From an uncultured Clostridia bacterium (GTDB lineage: Bacteria > Bacillota > Clostridia > Oscillospirales > UBA644), in assembly GCA_944382895.1 (NCBI GenBank), contig CALWNV010000008.1, forward strand, positions 1-39,775: DNA of 39,775 nt, in the 5' to 3' direction. The notes beneath the pieces are model-generated. The model was not told the origin of the DNA and did not search any database. It was given only the letters and a program-made list of their open reading frames with translations. Shown here piece by piece: positions 16,298-24,738 of this stretch. The number at the start of each line of letters is the position of its first letter. The first letter of the stretch is position 1. The position numbers and the translations under genes are program-made.

Positions 16298-16326
16298 TTG
16301 ATTTTATGTTTGAATTATAGTATAAT
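16298..16326 (+). promoter_or_regulatory. Promoter of the YifB/ComM-type gene
   Basis: TTGATT (16298-16303) and TATAAT (16321-16326) with a 17-base spacer, 20 bases before the start codon, so the leader would be short. It lies in the 241-base gap divergent from secA; I saw no convincing matching promoter for secA there. Confidence 0.65.
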
Positions 16327-16346
16327 TTTTCGGGAGGGATAACAAG

Positions 16347-17888
16347 ATGATTGCTCAAATAAAAAGTATAGGGCTTATCGGACTTTCCGGATTTAGCGTA
16401 ACAGTAGAAACCGACATAACGCCTGAAGACAGAATCATTTTTGATATAATCGGTCTTCCGGACAATGCCGTAAAAGAGGCGAAAAACCGCGTTATCTCAG
16501 CAATACAAAATTCCGGATTCAAAATGAAAACCGTAAAAATCGTCGCAAATCTTGCCCCGGCGGATATAAAAAAAGAAGGATCCGCGTTTGACTTACCGAT
16601 TGTTTTAAGTGTACTTTGCGCTACAAATCAGCTTCCCCCCGTCTCTCCTTCTTATGCTTTTTTAGGTGAACTTTCTCTTTCTGGAAATTTAAGACCTGTA
16701 AAAGGGATACTCGCTTGCGTAGCCGCAGCAAAAGACCTCGGTATAGAAAAAATCTTTGTTCCTTCCGAAAACGCGACTGAAGGCGGGGTAATTGAAGGGA
16801 TAGAAGTTTTCGGAGCAAGGAGCATTAAAGAAATCTGTGATTTTCTCAAAGGAGAAAAAGAATTATTTCCGATAAAGGCAAAAATCAGCGATTATATAGA
16901 GAAAAAAGACCAAAGTCAAGCAGATTTCTCAGAAATAGTAGGTCAGCAAAGCGCGAAACGCGCTTGTGAGATAGCCGCAGCGGGAGGACATAATCTGCTG
17001 CTGATCGGTCCTCCCGGAACAGGCAAAAGCATGATTGCAAAACGCATGCCGTCCATCCTTCCTGACATGAGTTTTGATGAGATAATAGAAAGCAGCAAGA
17101 TTTATTCCATAGCAGGAAAACTATCGAAAAAGAATCCGCTTATTCTTACACGTCCTTTTGTCAAGACCACACAAAGCCTTTCCGTAGCGGCAATGACCGG
17201 CGGGGGAGCTGTACCGACTCCGGGAATGATATCCCTTGCGCATAACGGAGTTTTATTTTTAGACGAAACCCCTCAGTTTTCTCCGGCAGTGCTGAACAGT
17301 CTGCGCCAACCGCTTGAAGATAATACCGTTACCGTAAGCAGAGTTCGGCAATCCTTGACATATCCGTCACTGTTTATGCTTATTTGCGCCATGAACCCGT
17401 GTCCGTGCGGAAAATTCGGAAATCCTGATCTTAACTGCACCTGCACCCCCTCACAAATATCAAAATATATCAACCGTATTTCCGGGCCGCTTCTCGACAG
17501 GCTTGATCTGCAGGTAGAACTCCCTCCCGTTCCCATACAGGATATAAAAAATGCCGCGCCGGCCGAAAGCAGCTATGAAATCAAAAAACGCGTAAACAAA
17601 GCGAGGGAGATACAAAGAGAAAGATTCAAAAAATCCGGGATAACCTGTAATGCGAAAATGACCCCCCGGCAAGTAAGATTTCTCGCAAAACACCGCATGA
17701 CAGACAGCGCTGTGACAATGCTTGACTCAATTTTTTCCAAACTTATGCTATCTATGCGCGCGTATGATAAAATAATCAAAATATCACAGACAATAGCGGA
17801 CCTTGAAGGTAAAGATTCCATAGAAAGCGCATATGTCGCGGAAGCTGTATTTTTCAGAAGTTTGGATAAAAAATATTGGAATAAATAA
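16347..17888 (+). CDS. YifB/ComM-family AAA+ ATPase (Mg-chelatase-like)
   Basis: A 513-residue protein with an N-terminal Lon-protease-like fold (residues 1-165, with FDLPIVLSVL), a central AAA+ module and a C-terminal Mg-chelatase-type domain. Walker A is GPPGTGKS at 221-228, Walker B is LFLDETP, and the family's cysteine cluster MNPCPCGKFG with CTCTP is intact. ComM of this family is a branch-migration helicase that helps integrate donor DNA in natural transformation, but many non-competent bacteria carry it, so the role here is inferred. In many Clostridia and Proteobacteria relatives the gene sits near yraN or dprA; here it stands alone, divergent from secA. GGGAGGG precedes the start. 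Confidence 0.92.
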   Translation: MIAQIKSIGLIGLSGFSVTVETDITPEDRIIFDIIGLPDNAVKEAKNRVISAIQNSGFKMKTVKIVANLAPADIKKEGSAFDLPIVLSVLCATNQLPPVSPSYAFLGELSLSGNLRPVKGILACVAAAKDLGIEKIFVPSENATEGGVIEGIEVFGARSIKEICDFLKGEKELFPIKAKISDYIEKKDQSQADFSEIVGQQSAKRACEIAAAGGHNLLLIGPPGTGKSMIAKRMPSILPDMSFDEIIESSKIYSIAGKLSKKNPLILTRPFVKTTQSLSVAAMTGGGAVPTPGMISLAHNGVLFLDETPQFSPAVLNSLRQPLEDNTVTVSRVRQSLTYPSLFMLICAMNPCPCGKFGNPDLNCTCTPSQISKYINRISGPLLDRLDLQVELPPVPIQDIKNAAPAESSYEIKKRVNKAREIQRERFKKSGITCNAKMTPRQVRFLAKHRMTDSAVTMLDSIFSKLMLSMRAYDKIIKISQTIADLEGKDSIESAYVAEAVFFRSLDKKYWNK

Positions 17889-17991
17889 AAACCTCTTCTT
17901 GTTTCGACAAAAAGAATAAAAAAGTATTTAGTTTTTCAAATAAAAACCGTATATATAATAAATAGTTCAGATAATTTCTAGTATTGTGTAC

Positions 17992-18030
17992 AAAAAAACT
18001 TACCCGAAAAGTATCCGAGTAAGTTTTTTT
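17992..18030. terminator. Bidirectional terminator between the YifB-type gene and lgt
   Basis: AAAAAAACTTAC and GTAAGTTTTTTT form an inverted repeat around a CCG/CGA-containing loop, with A-runs on one side and T-runs on the other. It can end transcripts from both converging directions. Confidence 0.75.
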
Positions 18031-18234
18031 CATATAAAAATCCGCACAACACAGAGCTTAACGCTAAACGAAACGGCAAAAAAATATTCATGAACTCTGT
18101 TTTTTTCTGAAAATAGTTATTATGCTTTTTCGATAAAAAAAGAAGATATTTTATTTTTGTAAGAAATCTTCTTTTATCTAAAACATACAGATAAACAGCT
18201 CCAAACATAAAAACAGGTATTGCTTTGCGTATAT

Positions 18235-19041
18235 TCAAATATTCCGCATAACCGAGAACTCTTCTGTTTTCCTTCTCCGAATAAAAAGAAAAAGCGATAT
18301 TATAAACACAGCCGCGCTTATAATCTGGGATGTCGAAAACCCGAGCAAAAAGCCTCTTATTTCATCTCCGCGTAAAAATTCAAAACAAAACCTTGCGCAA
18401 GAATATATAATAAGATATAAAATAAAAAGCCTTCCTTTAATTTTATTATTATAAAACAAAACAGCAAGCAAAATAAAAAGGGTCATATTAAACCCTGCTT
18501 CTAAAAGCTGTACCGGAAATCTAGGCACACCATTCGCTCCCGGAACGGGAGAAGAACTGAACGTTATGCCGAAAGAACACTCTACACCGTAACAACAGCC
18601 GCTGAAAAAGCAACCTACTCTTCCAAAAGCATGAAAAAGAGGTATAGCCGCGGCAACTATATCCCCGTACTCATAAAAATTCTTTTTTCCTTTTTTAAGA
18701 TAAATCATGCCAAAAAGAATCCCGCCCAAAAGACCTCCGTAAAATACTGAGCCGCCAAACAGATATGACAAAACCCCTGCCATAGACCTAAATGAATTAA
18801 TTTTCCCGAAATTTCCTAAAAAATAAAATAACTCTTCATATTGAGTGAAAGCATACAAAATATGCCCTCCGACAACGGCTCCTGCCGCTGATATAAGCAA
18901 AAGGACCAAAGTATCCATATAATCCGGAAACCGCCTCAATGCCGCGCGACAGGAATATAAACCCGCGCAAAGAGCTCCGGCAAGAGCCATAATCGAATAC
19001 ATACTTATAGTTTTACCAAAAACATTAAAAAAAGGAAACAT
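18235..19041 (-). CDS. lgt: Lgt, prolipoprotein diacylglyceryl transferase
   Basis: A 268-residue polytopic membrane enzyme that attaches diacylglycerol from phosphatidylglycerol to the lipobox cysteine of prolipoproteins. It shows about seven hydrophobic helices and the signature region at 140-152, GRVGCFFSGCCYG, a form common in clostridial Lgt in which cysteines replace the Asn/Glu residues of the proteobacterial motif. The N-terminal FGKTISMYSIMALAG matches the first helix of the family. GAGGTAAAGT precedes the ATG. It is needed for the two lipoproteins in this window. It follows the DUF4190 gene and ends near a bidirectional terminator. Confidence 0.93.
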   Translation of the reverse strand: MFPFFNVFGKTISMYSIMALAGALCAGLYSCRAALRRFPDYMDTLVLLLISAAGAVVGGHILYAFTQYEELFYFLGNFGKINSFRSMAGVLSYLFGGSVFYGGLLGGILFGMIYLKKGKKNFYEYGDIVAAAIPLFHAFGRVGCFFSGCCYGVECSFGITFSSSPVPGANGVPRFPVQLLEAGFNMTLFILLAVLFYNNKIKGRLFILYLIIYSCARFCFEFLRGDEIRGFLLGFSTSQIISAAVFIISLFLFIRRRKTEEFSVMRNI

Positions 19042-19057
19042 ACTTTACCTCAGCCAA

Positions 19058-19084
19058 AAGGCTGCCCGGTTTACGGACAGCCTT
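19058..19084 (-). terminator. Hairpin between the DUF4190 gene and lgt
   Basis: AAGGCTGCCCG (19058-19068) pairs with CGGACAGCCTT (19074-19084), one mismatch. Only a TTTT follows on the minus strand, and the lgt ribosome site lies just after it, so it may be a weak terminator or attenuator for lgt. Confidence 0.5.
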
Positions 19085-19106
19085 CGATTTTTACACAAAT
19101 CAGCAA

Positions 19107-19577
19107 TCACATTGTAGAAAAATAATCATAATAATAATTAGAACCATACGACAACGAGGAAATCCAAGCAGCCACACAAGCTATTATCACAATACAAAGA
19201 GCGAGCCCTACTATTCCGCAAACAAGGCCGGCAATCGCCATCCCTCTTTTGTTCGGCTCCGCTTTTTTCATACCAAGCACACCAAAAACAATCCCGCAAA
19301 TAGCCAAAGGAATACCTAAATACCACCCCCAACAAAAAGCAAGTGAAAGAATCCCGCAAACAAGGCCGGCAATCGCAAGACCATTTGAAGATGAATGAGG
19401 CCCCGGTTGATTGATCTGAGGGTTTACCGGAGGCTGAACATTATAAACCGGAGGTTGTACATTGATCTGAGGTTCAGTAGGCGCTTGAGGTGTAGAGGGA
19501 ATCGGATTCGGCTGAGAAACAGAAGGTATTTCTTGCTCAGGCTGTTGAGGGTTCTGATTGGGATTGAATTCGTCCAT
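19107..19577 (-). CDS. DUF4190-family membrane protein with Pro/Gln-rich tail
   Basis: A 156-residue protein. The first 65 residues are a low-complexity Pro/Gln/Asn-rich cytosolic segment with a repeated QPPVYNVQPPV-like unit. Two hairpin-like hydrophobic segments follow, each starting with AIAGLVCGI (NGLAIAGLVCGILSLAF and MAIAGLVCGIVGLAL), the hallmark of the DUF4190 repeat; in between is GIVFGVLGMKKAEPNKRG. The molecular role of this family is unknown. A consensus promoter lies about 100 bases upstream, so it is expressed from its own start and may carry lgt with it. Confidence 0.85.
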   Translation of the reverse strand: MDEFNPNQNPQQPEQEIPSVSQPNPIPSTPQAPTEPQINVQPPVYNVQPPVNPQINQPGPHSSSNGLAIAGLVCGILSLAFCWGWYLGIPLAICGIVFGVLGMKKAEPNKRGMAIAGLVCGIVGLALCIVIIACVAAWISSLSYGSNYYYDYFSTM

Positions 19578-19673
19578 ATATAAACTCTCCTTAAATAAAA
19601 ATTTTATATAAATAAATCAATAAACTCCGTATCGTGAGATTTGTGCAGCATTCTATATACTAATCTCTATTGT

Positions 19674-19702
19674 ATTATATCATAATCTTTATTTTTTGTC
19701 AA
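19674..19702 (-). promoter_or_regulatory. Consensus promoter of the DUF4190 gene
   Basis: On the minus strand, TTGACA (19702-19697) and TATAAT (19679-19674) are separated by 17 bases, a perfect sigma-A consensus. Confidence 0.85.
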
Positions 19703-19950
19703 TATGATTTCACAAAAAAACGTAAAATTTATTTGACATGTCTTATCAACGAAAAGTTTTGATAAACAGCATTGTTTTAGACTCAGGTCAATATTATTTT
19801 AATAAACAATACTAAAAATTCATTGACAGACAAGTTTATAAATACAAAACGCTATTTTTTCTCGGCTCAAATAAAATTCATAATATTATATAGATTATTT
19901 AACTACATCCTTCAATAAAAAGAATAATATATAATTTTTGCAATTATATC

Positions 19951-19979
19951 TTGAAAATCATATTTTTCTATGTTATAAT
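19951..19979 (+). promoter_or_regulatory. Promoter of hpf
   Basis: TTGAAA (19951-19956), a 17-base spacer and TATAAT (19974-19979), leaving a leader of about 70 bases before the hpf start. Confidence 0.75.
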
Positions 19980-20059
19980 GAAAACAAAGATAAGAAATAT
20001 TTTATAAAATTGAAAGAAAAACCGCTGAGGTTTTCATTATATATAAGGAGTGAAAAGCC

Positions 20060-20587
20060 ATGACATTCAACTTCGCATCAAAAAAATGCACAGCAAGGGA
20101 GGAAACAAAAGCCTATACCGAGAAAAAAATCAAAAAGCTGGAAAAATTTTTTACCGGAGACTGTGCCGTTCATGTGGTTTACACCCTGGAAAAAGCAAAC
20201 TTTTACAAAGTGGAGATAACCGCCGATTATAATGGTCTTATCTTCCGAGGACAGGCGACTTCAAACACAGACTTCAAACCATGTGTAGATGAAATAGCCG
20301 ATATTCTCATCAGACAGATACGTAAACACAAAACAAAGCTTCAAAAAAGACTTAAGGAAAGTTCATTTTCTTTTGAGGAAGAAAATTCTTTGCCTGAAGA
20401 CAACGAAGAAGACTATAAAATTATTCGTAACAAAACCCTTAAAATCAAGCCTATGACTGATGACGAAGCGGTTCTTCAAATGGATCTTTTAGGACACGAT
20501 TTCTTTATATATACAGGCGAATCCGGGAATGTAAAAGTCCTTTATAAACGTAAGGACGGAAATTTGGGAATTATAGAAACAGAATAA
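20060..20587 (+). CDS. hpf: Ribosome hibernation promoting factor, long form
   Basis: A 175-residue protein. The N-terminal 100 residues form the S30AE/YfiA-type domain (alternating strands with VHVVYTLEKANFYKVEI, then a basic helix RQIRKHKTKLQKRL) that occupies the decoding centre. An acidic linker follows (EEENSLPEDNEED). The C-terminal domain (IKPMTDDEAVLQMDLLGHDFFIY) pairs two ribosomes into 100S dimers. The two-domain length identifies the long form typical of Firmicutes. AAGGAG lies nine bases before the ATG. It is a single-gene unit with its own promoter and terminator, as expected for a stationary-phase gene. Confidence 0.95.
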   Translation: MTFNFASKKCTAREETKAYTEKKIKKLEKFFTGDCAVHVVYTLEKANFYKVEITADYNGLIFRGQATSNTDFKPCVDEIADILIRQIRKHKTKLQKRLKESSFSFEEENSLPEDNEEDYKIIRNKTLKIKPMTDDEAVLQMDLLGHDFFIYTGESGNVKVLYKRKDGNLGIIETE

Positions 20588-20600
20588 CAATTTATCAGTA

Positions 20601-20633
20601 AGAGGGGCTCTGCGGATTCCGCAGAGCCCCTCT
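20601..20633 (+). terminator. Terminator of hpf
   Basis: A perfect GC-rich stem (GAGGGGCTCTGCGG with CCGCAGAGCCCCTC, three-base loop) begins 14 bases after the stop. The following T-run is poor (CTTTCCC), so the stem strength must do most of the work. Confidence 0.75.
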
Positions 20634-20759
20634 CTTTCCCAAGGAAAAATCTATTATTTCAAACCGAATTTCCGAAAATGTCATTAAAATAAATTTTTGC
20701 CATCAATGAAACTTTTTTCACATTACCATATTCGTCTCATAAGAGCATAAAAGGGATTC

Positions 20760-23429
20760 CTATACTTTCTTCTTCTGTTTTCTCTTCCTTTTATCCACCA
20801 TTCTGCATATAAGCTTCACAAATTCAACGAGCGGAATAATACTTACCGCCAACAAAAGCGCGACCGCGTATTCGGGAAGACTTATAGACTCAAACTCAAA
20901 CGCTTCTTTAAGAAAAGGTATATAAATCACAGCGGTAGTCAGAAGAAGACTCATTGCACCGGCGCCCCATAAAAACTTATTATGTCCTTTAAGGCTGAAT
21001 ATACTTGCTCTTTGACTGCGCATATTAAAGCTATGAAAAATCTCTGCCATACTCAATGTAAGAAAGGCCATCGTAGTCCCATCCGCGCTGTCACTGAATG
21101 TCCAGGTACCTTGTTCCATAAAATGCCCGATAAAATATGCGGCAACAGTAAGAACCGTCACTAAAAAGCCCTGATAAACAATATCAAAGCCGACACCTCC
21201 GGCAAAAATACCGTCAGATGTTTTTCTCGGAGGACGCCGCATCAAGTCGGGTTCTCCTTTTTCCAGCCCGAGAGCAAGCGCAGGAAAACTGTCCGTAATA
21301 AGATTTATCCAAAGCAAATGGACCGGTTTCAGTATAGTAAAACCAAAGAAAACTTCTGCAAAAAAGATACTTAAAACCTCACTCATATTGGAAGCAAGGA
21401 GAAATTGTATCGCTTTTCTGATATTATCGTAAATACGACGTCCTTCACCGACAGCTCCGACTATCGTTGCAAAATTATCATCAGCAAGAACCATATCGGC
21501 AACGTTTTTGGTAACATCGGTTCCCGTTATGCCCATACCTATTCCGATATCCGCGCTTTTGATCGACGGAGCGTCGTTTACACCGTCTCCTGTCATAGCT
21601 GTGATATACCCTTTTTTACGCCATGCGTTGACTATCCTCACCTTGTGTTCCGGCTGAACTCTGGCATATACTCCGAATTTTTCGATCTCGGTTTCGAGTT
21701 CTTGGTCTGAAATATCATCAAGCTGAGCGCCTGTTATCGCTTCGCTCTCATCTGAAATCACTCCCAGCTGTTTTGCGATGGCGACAGCTGTATCACGATG
21801 ATCCCCGGTTATCATTACCGCCCTGACACCGGCTGATTTACACTCCTCTATGGCAGCCGTGACTTCAGGACGGATAGGATCGATCATTCCCGTCAATCCG
21901 ACAAATATAAGATCCTTTTCTAAATCTTCCGGATCATAAGAAGCCGGGAGAGTCTCAAGTTTTTTCATCGCGGCTGCAAGAACTCTGAGAGCTTTATGTG
22001 CCATCTCCGCGTTTTTTGAAGAAATAAGCGCACGTGCCTTCTCATCAAGCGCAACGATTTTACCGGTTTCGTCAATATAACCGGTGCATCTCTCTAACAA
22101 GACATCCGGCGCGCCTTTTGTAAACTGAAGATACGCTCCGTCATTATCATGTATTGTAGTCATCATTTTTCTGCCGCTGTCAAACGGAGCTTCGCCTACA
22201 CGCGGGAAAGACTTTTTTAGATCATTTTTATTAAGGGAAAGACTATATGCATAATTTACCAATGCGCACTCGGTAGGTTCTCCTGTCGCCTCGTTTTTTT
22301 CATCGAGTTCCGCATCGCTGCAAAGAGACATCGCTTTTGCCAAAAGCTGCTCATCACCGGAGAAATGCTCGACCACAGTCATTTTGTTCTGTGTAAGGGT
22401 TCCGGTTTTATCACTGCATATGATTTGCGCGCAACCAAGAGTTTCCACCGCAGTAAGCTTACGTATGATAGCGTTCCTCTTTGACATATTGGTAACGCCT
22501 ATCGACAAAACAATCGTTACAACCGCAGCCAGCCCTTCCGGAATCGCAGCTACCGCAAGGCTCACAGCAACCATAAATGGATCCATAATATTGCTGAAGT
22601 CAAGACTCCCGCGTTCTATAAAAGTTTTTATAAGAGAAAACGCAAAAATAAACACACATATACCCAAAACAAGAACAGTAAGAATCTTACTCAGTTGTGT
22701 AAGTTTCTTCTGCAACGGCGTCTGCCCGTCTTCGGCCTGTGCGATAGCGTCCGCGATTTTACCCATTTCAGTTCCCATACCGGTAGAAGTGATCACCGCT
22801 TTGCCTCTGCCGTAAACAACCGTACTGCCCATATATACCATATTTTTCCTGTCTCCGAGCGCGACTGTCTTACCGTCTTTTTCAGAAAGGATTTCCGTTC
22901 CTTTTGTGACAGGTACGCTTTCGCCCGTCAACGCGGCTTCTTCAATTTTAAGACTTGCACATTCTATTATCCGACCGTCCGCAGGAACCGCGTCACCGGC
23001 TTCAAGCAAAACCACATCACCCACGACAAGATCCTCACTCTTGACTATATGCACAGTTCCGTCTCTGAAGACCTTTGAAGTCGCCGCTGACATCTTTTGC
23101 AGGGCTTCAATGGCTTTTTCTGCTTTGCTTTCCTGTAAAACGCCCAGTACCGCATTGATCAAAACAACTATTAAAATTATTATCGCGTCAATATAATCGG
23201 AAAAACCGCTTACCGCAACAGAAATGAACGCCGCCACAATAAGGATTATAATCATAGGATCTTTAAGCTGGCTTAAAAAGCGAACAATCCACGGAGTCTT
23301 TTTTCCTTCCGCAAGTTTGTTTTTCCCGTCAGAAAGCAGCCTTTGCCCGGCTTCTTCTCCGGAAAGACCATCGGGAGAACTTTTCACTTCCGCAAATACC
23401 GCCTCTGTGTTTTCTGTGTAGTATTTCAA
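20760..23429 (-). CDS. P-type cation ATPase, Ca2+/PMR1-like, probable Mn2+ exporter
   Basis: An 889-residue P2-type ATPase with ten predicted membrane helices. Visible are the actuator TGES, the phosphorylated Asp340 in CSDKTGTLTQ, the nucleotide-binding KGAPD, MITGDHRDTA and TGDGVNDAPS. M4 has the ion-site motif AAIPEGLAA, M5 has NMSEV and M6 NLITD, matching the SERCA/PMR1 calcium-manganese set. The frame is open upstream, but no ATG lies near; TTG at 23429 after AAAGGTTGGG fits the family N-terminus (KYYTENTEAVF). The gene is preceded by a yybP-ykoY (Mn2+) riboswitch with a terminator, so Mn2+ export is the likely role, as for the P-type ATPases controlled by this RNA in other Firmicutes; transport specificity itself is inferred. 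Confidence 0.93.
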   Translation of the reverse strand: MKYYTENTEAVFAEVKSSPDGLSGEEAGQRLLSDGKNKLAEGKKTPWIVRFLSQLKDPMIIILIVAAFISVAVSGFSDYIDAIIILIVVLINAVLGVLQESKAEKAIEALQKMSAATSKVFRDGTVHIVKSEDLVVGDVVLLEAGDAVPADGRIIECASLKIEEAALTGESVPVTKGTEILSEKDGKTVALGDRKNMVYMGSTVVYGRGKAVITSTGMGTEMGKIADAIAQAEDGQTPLQKKLTQLSKILTVLVLGICVFIFAFSLIKTFIERGSLDFSNIMDPFMVAVSLAVAAIPEGLAAVVTIVLSIGVTNMSKRNAIIRKLTAVETLGCAQIICSDKTGTLTQNKMTVVEHFSGDEQLLAKAMSLCSDAELDEKNEATGEPTECALVNYAYSLSLNKNDLKKSFPRVGEAPFDSGRKMMTTIHDNDGAYLQFTKGAPDVLLERCTGYIDETGKIVALDEKARALISSKNAEMAHKALRVLAAAMKKLETLPASYDPEDLEKDLIFVGLTGMIDPIRPEVTAAIEECKSAGVRAVMITGDHRDTAVAIAKQLGVISDESEAITGAQLDDISDQELETEIEKFGVYARVQPEHKVRIVNAWRKKGYITAMTGDGVNDAPSIKSADIGIGMGITGTDVTKNVADMVLADDNFATIVGAVGEGRRIYDNIRKAIQFLLASNMSEVLSIFFAEVFFGFTILKPVHLLWINLITDSFPALALGLEKGEPDLMRRPPRKTSDGIFAGGVGFDIVYQGFLVTVLTVAAYFIGHFMEQGTWTFSDSADGTTMAFLTLSMAEIFHSFNMRSQRASIFSLKGHNKFLWGAGAMSLLLTTAVIYIPFLKEAFEFESISLPEYAVALLLAVSIIPLVEFVKLICRMVDKRKRKQKKKV

Positions 23430-23468
23430 AAAAACCCAACCTTTCCCGCAAAATATAAAAATATAATA

Positions 23469-23504
23469 TAAAAAACTTGGCATGCCCTTTTGGACACGCC
23501 AAGT
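23469..23504 (-). terminator. Riboswitch expression-platform terminator
   Basis: On the minus strand ACTTGGCGTGTCC (23504-23492) pairs with GGGCATGCCAAGT (23487-23475) around an AAAA loop, then TTTTTT. Its 5' arm overlaps the 3' end of the aptamer, whose first stem pairs the same bases with ACACAAG near 23597. Ligand binding would therefore block the terminator and switch the ATPase gene on. Confidence 0.85.
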
Positions 23505-23597
23505 CTCGTTATCAGCTCACAGCCTGGGACATGCCAGGCCCAAAGACCAAGATGTTGACATGCCCGCATAAAAATTATGCTAACTACTCCCTTGTGT
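23497..23597 (-). ncRNA. yybP-ykoY family manganese riboswitch
   Basis: The transcribed leader has the two conserved internal loops of the yybP-ykoY family (Rfam RF00080): AAGGGAGTAG in the first (about 23594-23585) and AACGAGACTTG in the second (about 23511-23501). Between them is a hairpin arm with GGCCTGGCATGTCCCAGGC. In this family Mn2+ bridges those two loops and holds the legs together. The aptamer begins within about ten bases of the predicted transcription start and is followed by an overlapping terminator, giving a transcriptional ON switch. Recognition is by motif order and position; no covariance search was run. Confidence 0.88.
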
Positions 23598-23603
23598 AAA
23601 AAT

Positions 23604-23632
23604 AGTATAACAGATGTTACCAAAAATGTCAA
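23604..23632 (-). promoter_or_regulatory. Promoter of the riboswitch-ATPase transcript
   Basis: On the minus strand TTGACA (23632-23627), 17 bases, TATACT (23609-23604). It is placed so that transcription starts just before the riboswitch. Its -35 box is only 10 bases from the -35 box of the divergent mnmA promoter. Confidence 0.85.
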
Positions 23633-23642
23633 GGCTTTTTAG

Positions 23643-23671
23643 TTGACATTTTTTTCACTGTATTATATAAT
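23643..23671 (+). promoter_or_regulatory. Promoter of mnmA
   Basis: TTGACA (23643-23648), 17-base spacer, TATAAT (23666-23671): perfect consensus. A second TATAAT at 23675-23680 gives a less ideal spacing. The transcript probably continues into the kinase gene and perhaps further. Confidence 0.85.
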
Positions 23672-23712
23672 TGATATAATCAAAAAACAAAATACTCGGT
23701 GGAGAATATACA

Positions 23713-24738
23713 ATGAAGAAAGTGCTTGTCGGGATGAGCGGAGGAGTAGACAGTTCCGTTTGCGCCATATTGCTTAAAGAACAAGGTTATAAAGTCTGCG
23801 GCGCGACCATGACCCTTTATAAAAACAGCACACTTGATGCCGAAAAAGTTTGTGAAAAAATCGGTATTCCTCATACAGTTTTTGATTTTTCAAAAGCATT
23901 TGAAAAAACGGTAATTGCTGAATTTGTAAACGCGTATATATCCGGAAAAACGCCCAATCCCTGCGTGACATGCAATAAATTTATAAAATTCGGAGCCTTT
24001 GCGGAAGAAGCAAAGAAAGAGGGATTTGACTATATCGCAACCGGGCATTATGCAAAAATCATAAAATCGAAAGAACAATATTTTTTACAAAAAGCGGATG
24101 ACCCGGAAAAGGACCAATCTTATTTCCTTTATAACCTGACACAGGACATTCTTGCTTATACACTGTTCCCTCTCGCGCAAATATCAAAACAAAAAATAAG
24201 AGAAATCGCTGAAAAATACTCTTTACCATCTGCGCATAAACCGGACAGTCAAGATATATGCTTTGTCCCTGACAAAGACTATATTTCATTTATACAGGAA
24301 TATACCGACAAAGAGATCCCGCGTGGGAACTTCATTGACACAAGCGGAAATATCATCGGCAGACATAATGGGATAATACGTTATACAATCGGGCAGAGGA
24401 ACGGGCTGGGAACCGGATTCGGGAAAAGAAAATATGTTTTATCCAAAAATCCCTTAACAAACGAAGTGATCCTCGGCGAAAATGAAGAGCTTTTCGAGAA
24501 AAAGCTTATGGCTTGCGATTATAATTTTATTTCCGGAAAAACGCCGGACAAACCAATCAAAGTCTTGGCGAAAATACGTTACGGAAAAAAACAAGCGCCC
24601 GCTCAGATTTTTGTCGAAAACAAATTTCTTTTCGTAGAATTTGATGAACCACAACGCGCGGCGGCATCCGGACAGTCTGTTGTATTTTATGATTTTTATG
24701 ACAATAAAACACTTTTAGGCGGGGGAATTATATTATGA
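23713..24738 (+). CDS. mnmA: MnmA, tRNA-specific 2-thiouridylase
   Basis: A 341-residue enzyme that adds sulfur to uridine-34 of Glu, Gln and Lys tRNAs using ATP and a persulfide. The PP-loop is SGGVDS at 9-14, the active-site Cys84 is in NPCVTC and the second catalytic cysteine is Cys183 in SQDICFVP. The RNA-binding HGIR-type segment is seen as RHNGIIRYTIGQRNGLG. The length is near the family's usual 350-370. GGTGGAG precedes the ATG. The stop overlaps the start of the kinase gene as ATGA, so the two are translationally coupled. Confidence 0.96.
   Translation: MKKVLVGMSGGVDSSVCAILLKEQGYKVCGATMTLYKNSTLDAEKVCEKIGIPHTVFDFSKAFEKTVIAEFVNAYISGKTPNPCVTCNKFIKFGAFAEEAKKEGFDYIATGHYAKIIKSKEQYFLQKADDPEKDQSYFLYNLTQDILAYTLFPLAQISKQKIREIAEKYSLPSAHKPDSQDICFVPDKDYISFIQEYTDKEIPRGNFIDTSGNIIGRHNGIIRYTIGQRNGLGTGFGKRKYVLSKNPLTNEVILGENEELFEKKLMACDYNFISGKTPDKPIKVLAKIRYGKKQAPAQIFVENKFLFVEFDEPQRAAASGQSVVFYDFYDNKTLLGGGIIL

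Larger units (their letters stand above)
19578..20059. other. 482-base divergent intergenic region
   Basis: Very A+T-rich region between the DUF4190 gene and hpf. It holds one promoter for each gene. A 7-bp inverted repeat TTATCAA/TTGATAA (19743-19765) lies between them. I see no coding frame or recognisable structured RNA in the remaining bases. Confidence 0.6.

Noticed and set aside
17978..18238. An 86-codon minus-strand frame directly after lgt, starting with TTG over the lgt stop.
   Set aside because: It has no ribosome site of its own, no recognisable domain, and its 3' end runs through the bidirectional terminator at 17992-18030. Coding is possible but unlikely.
19743..19765. Inverted repeat TTATCAA/TTGATAA in the DUF4190-hpf gap, considered as an operator.
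   Set aside because: The arms are short and A+T-rich, it lies away from both promoters, and such repeats are expected by chance in this composition.
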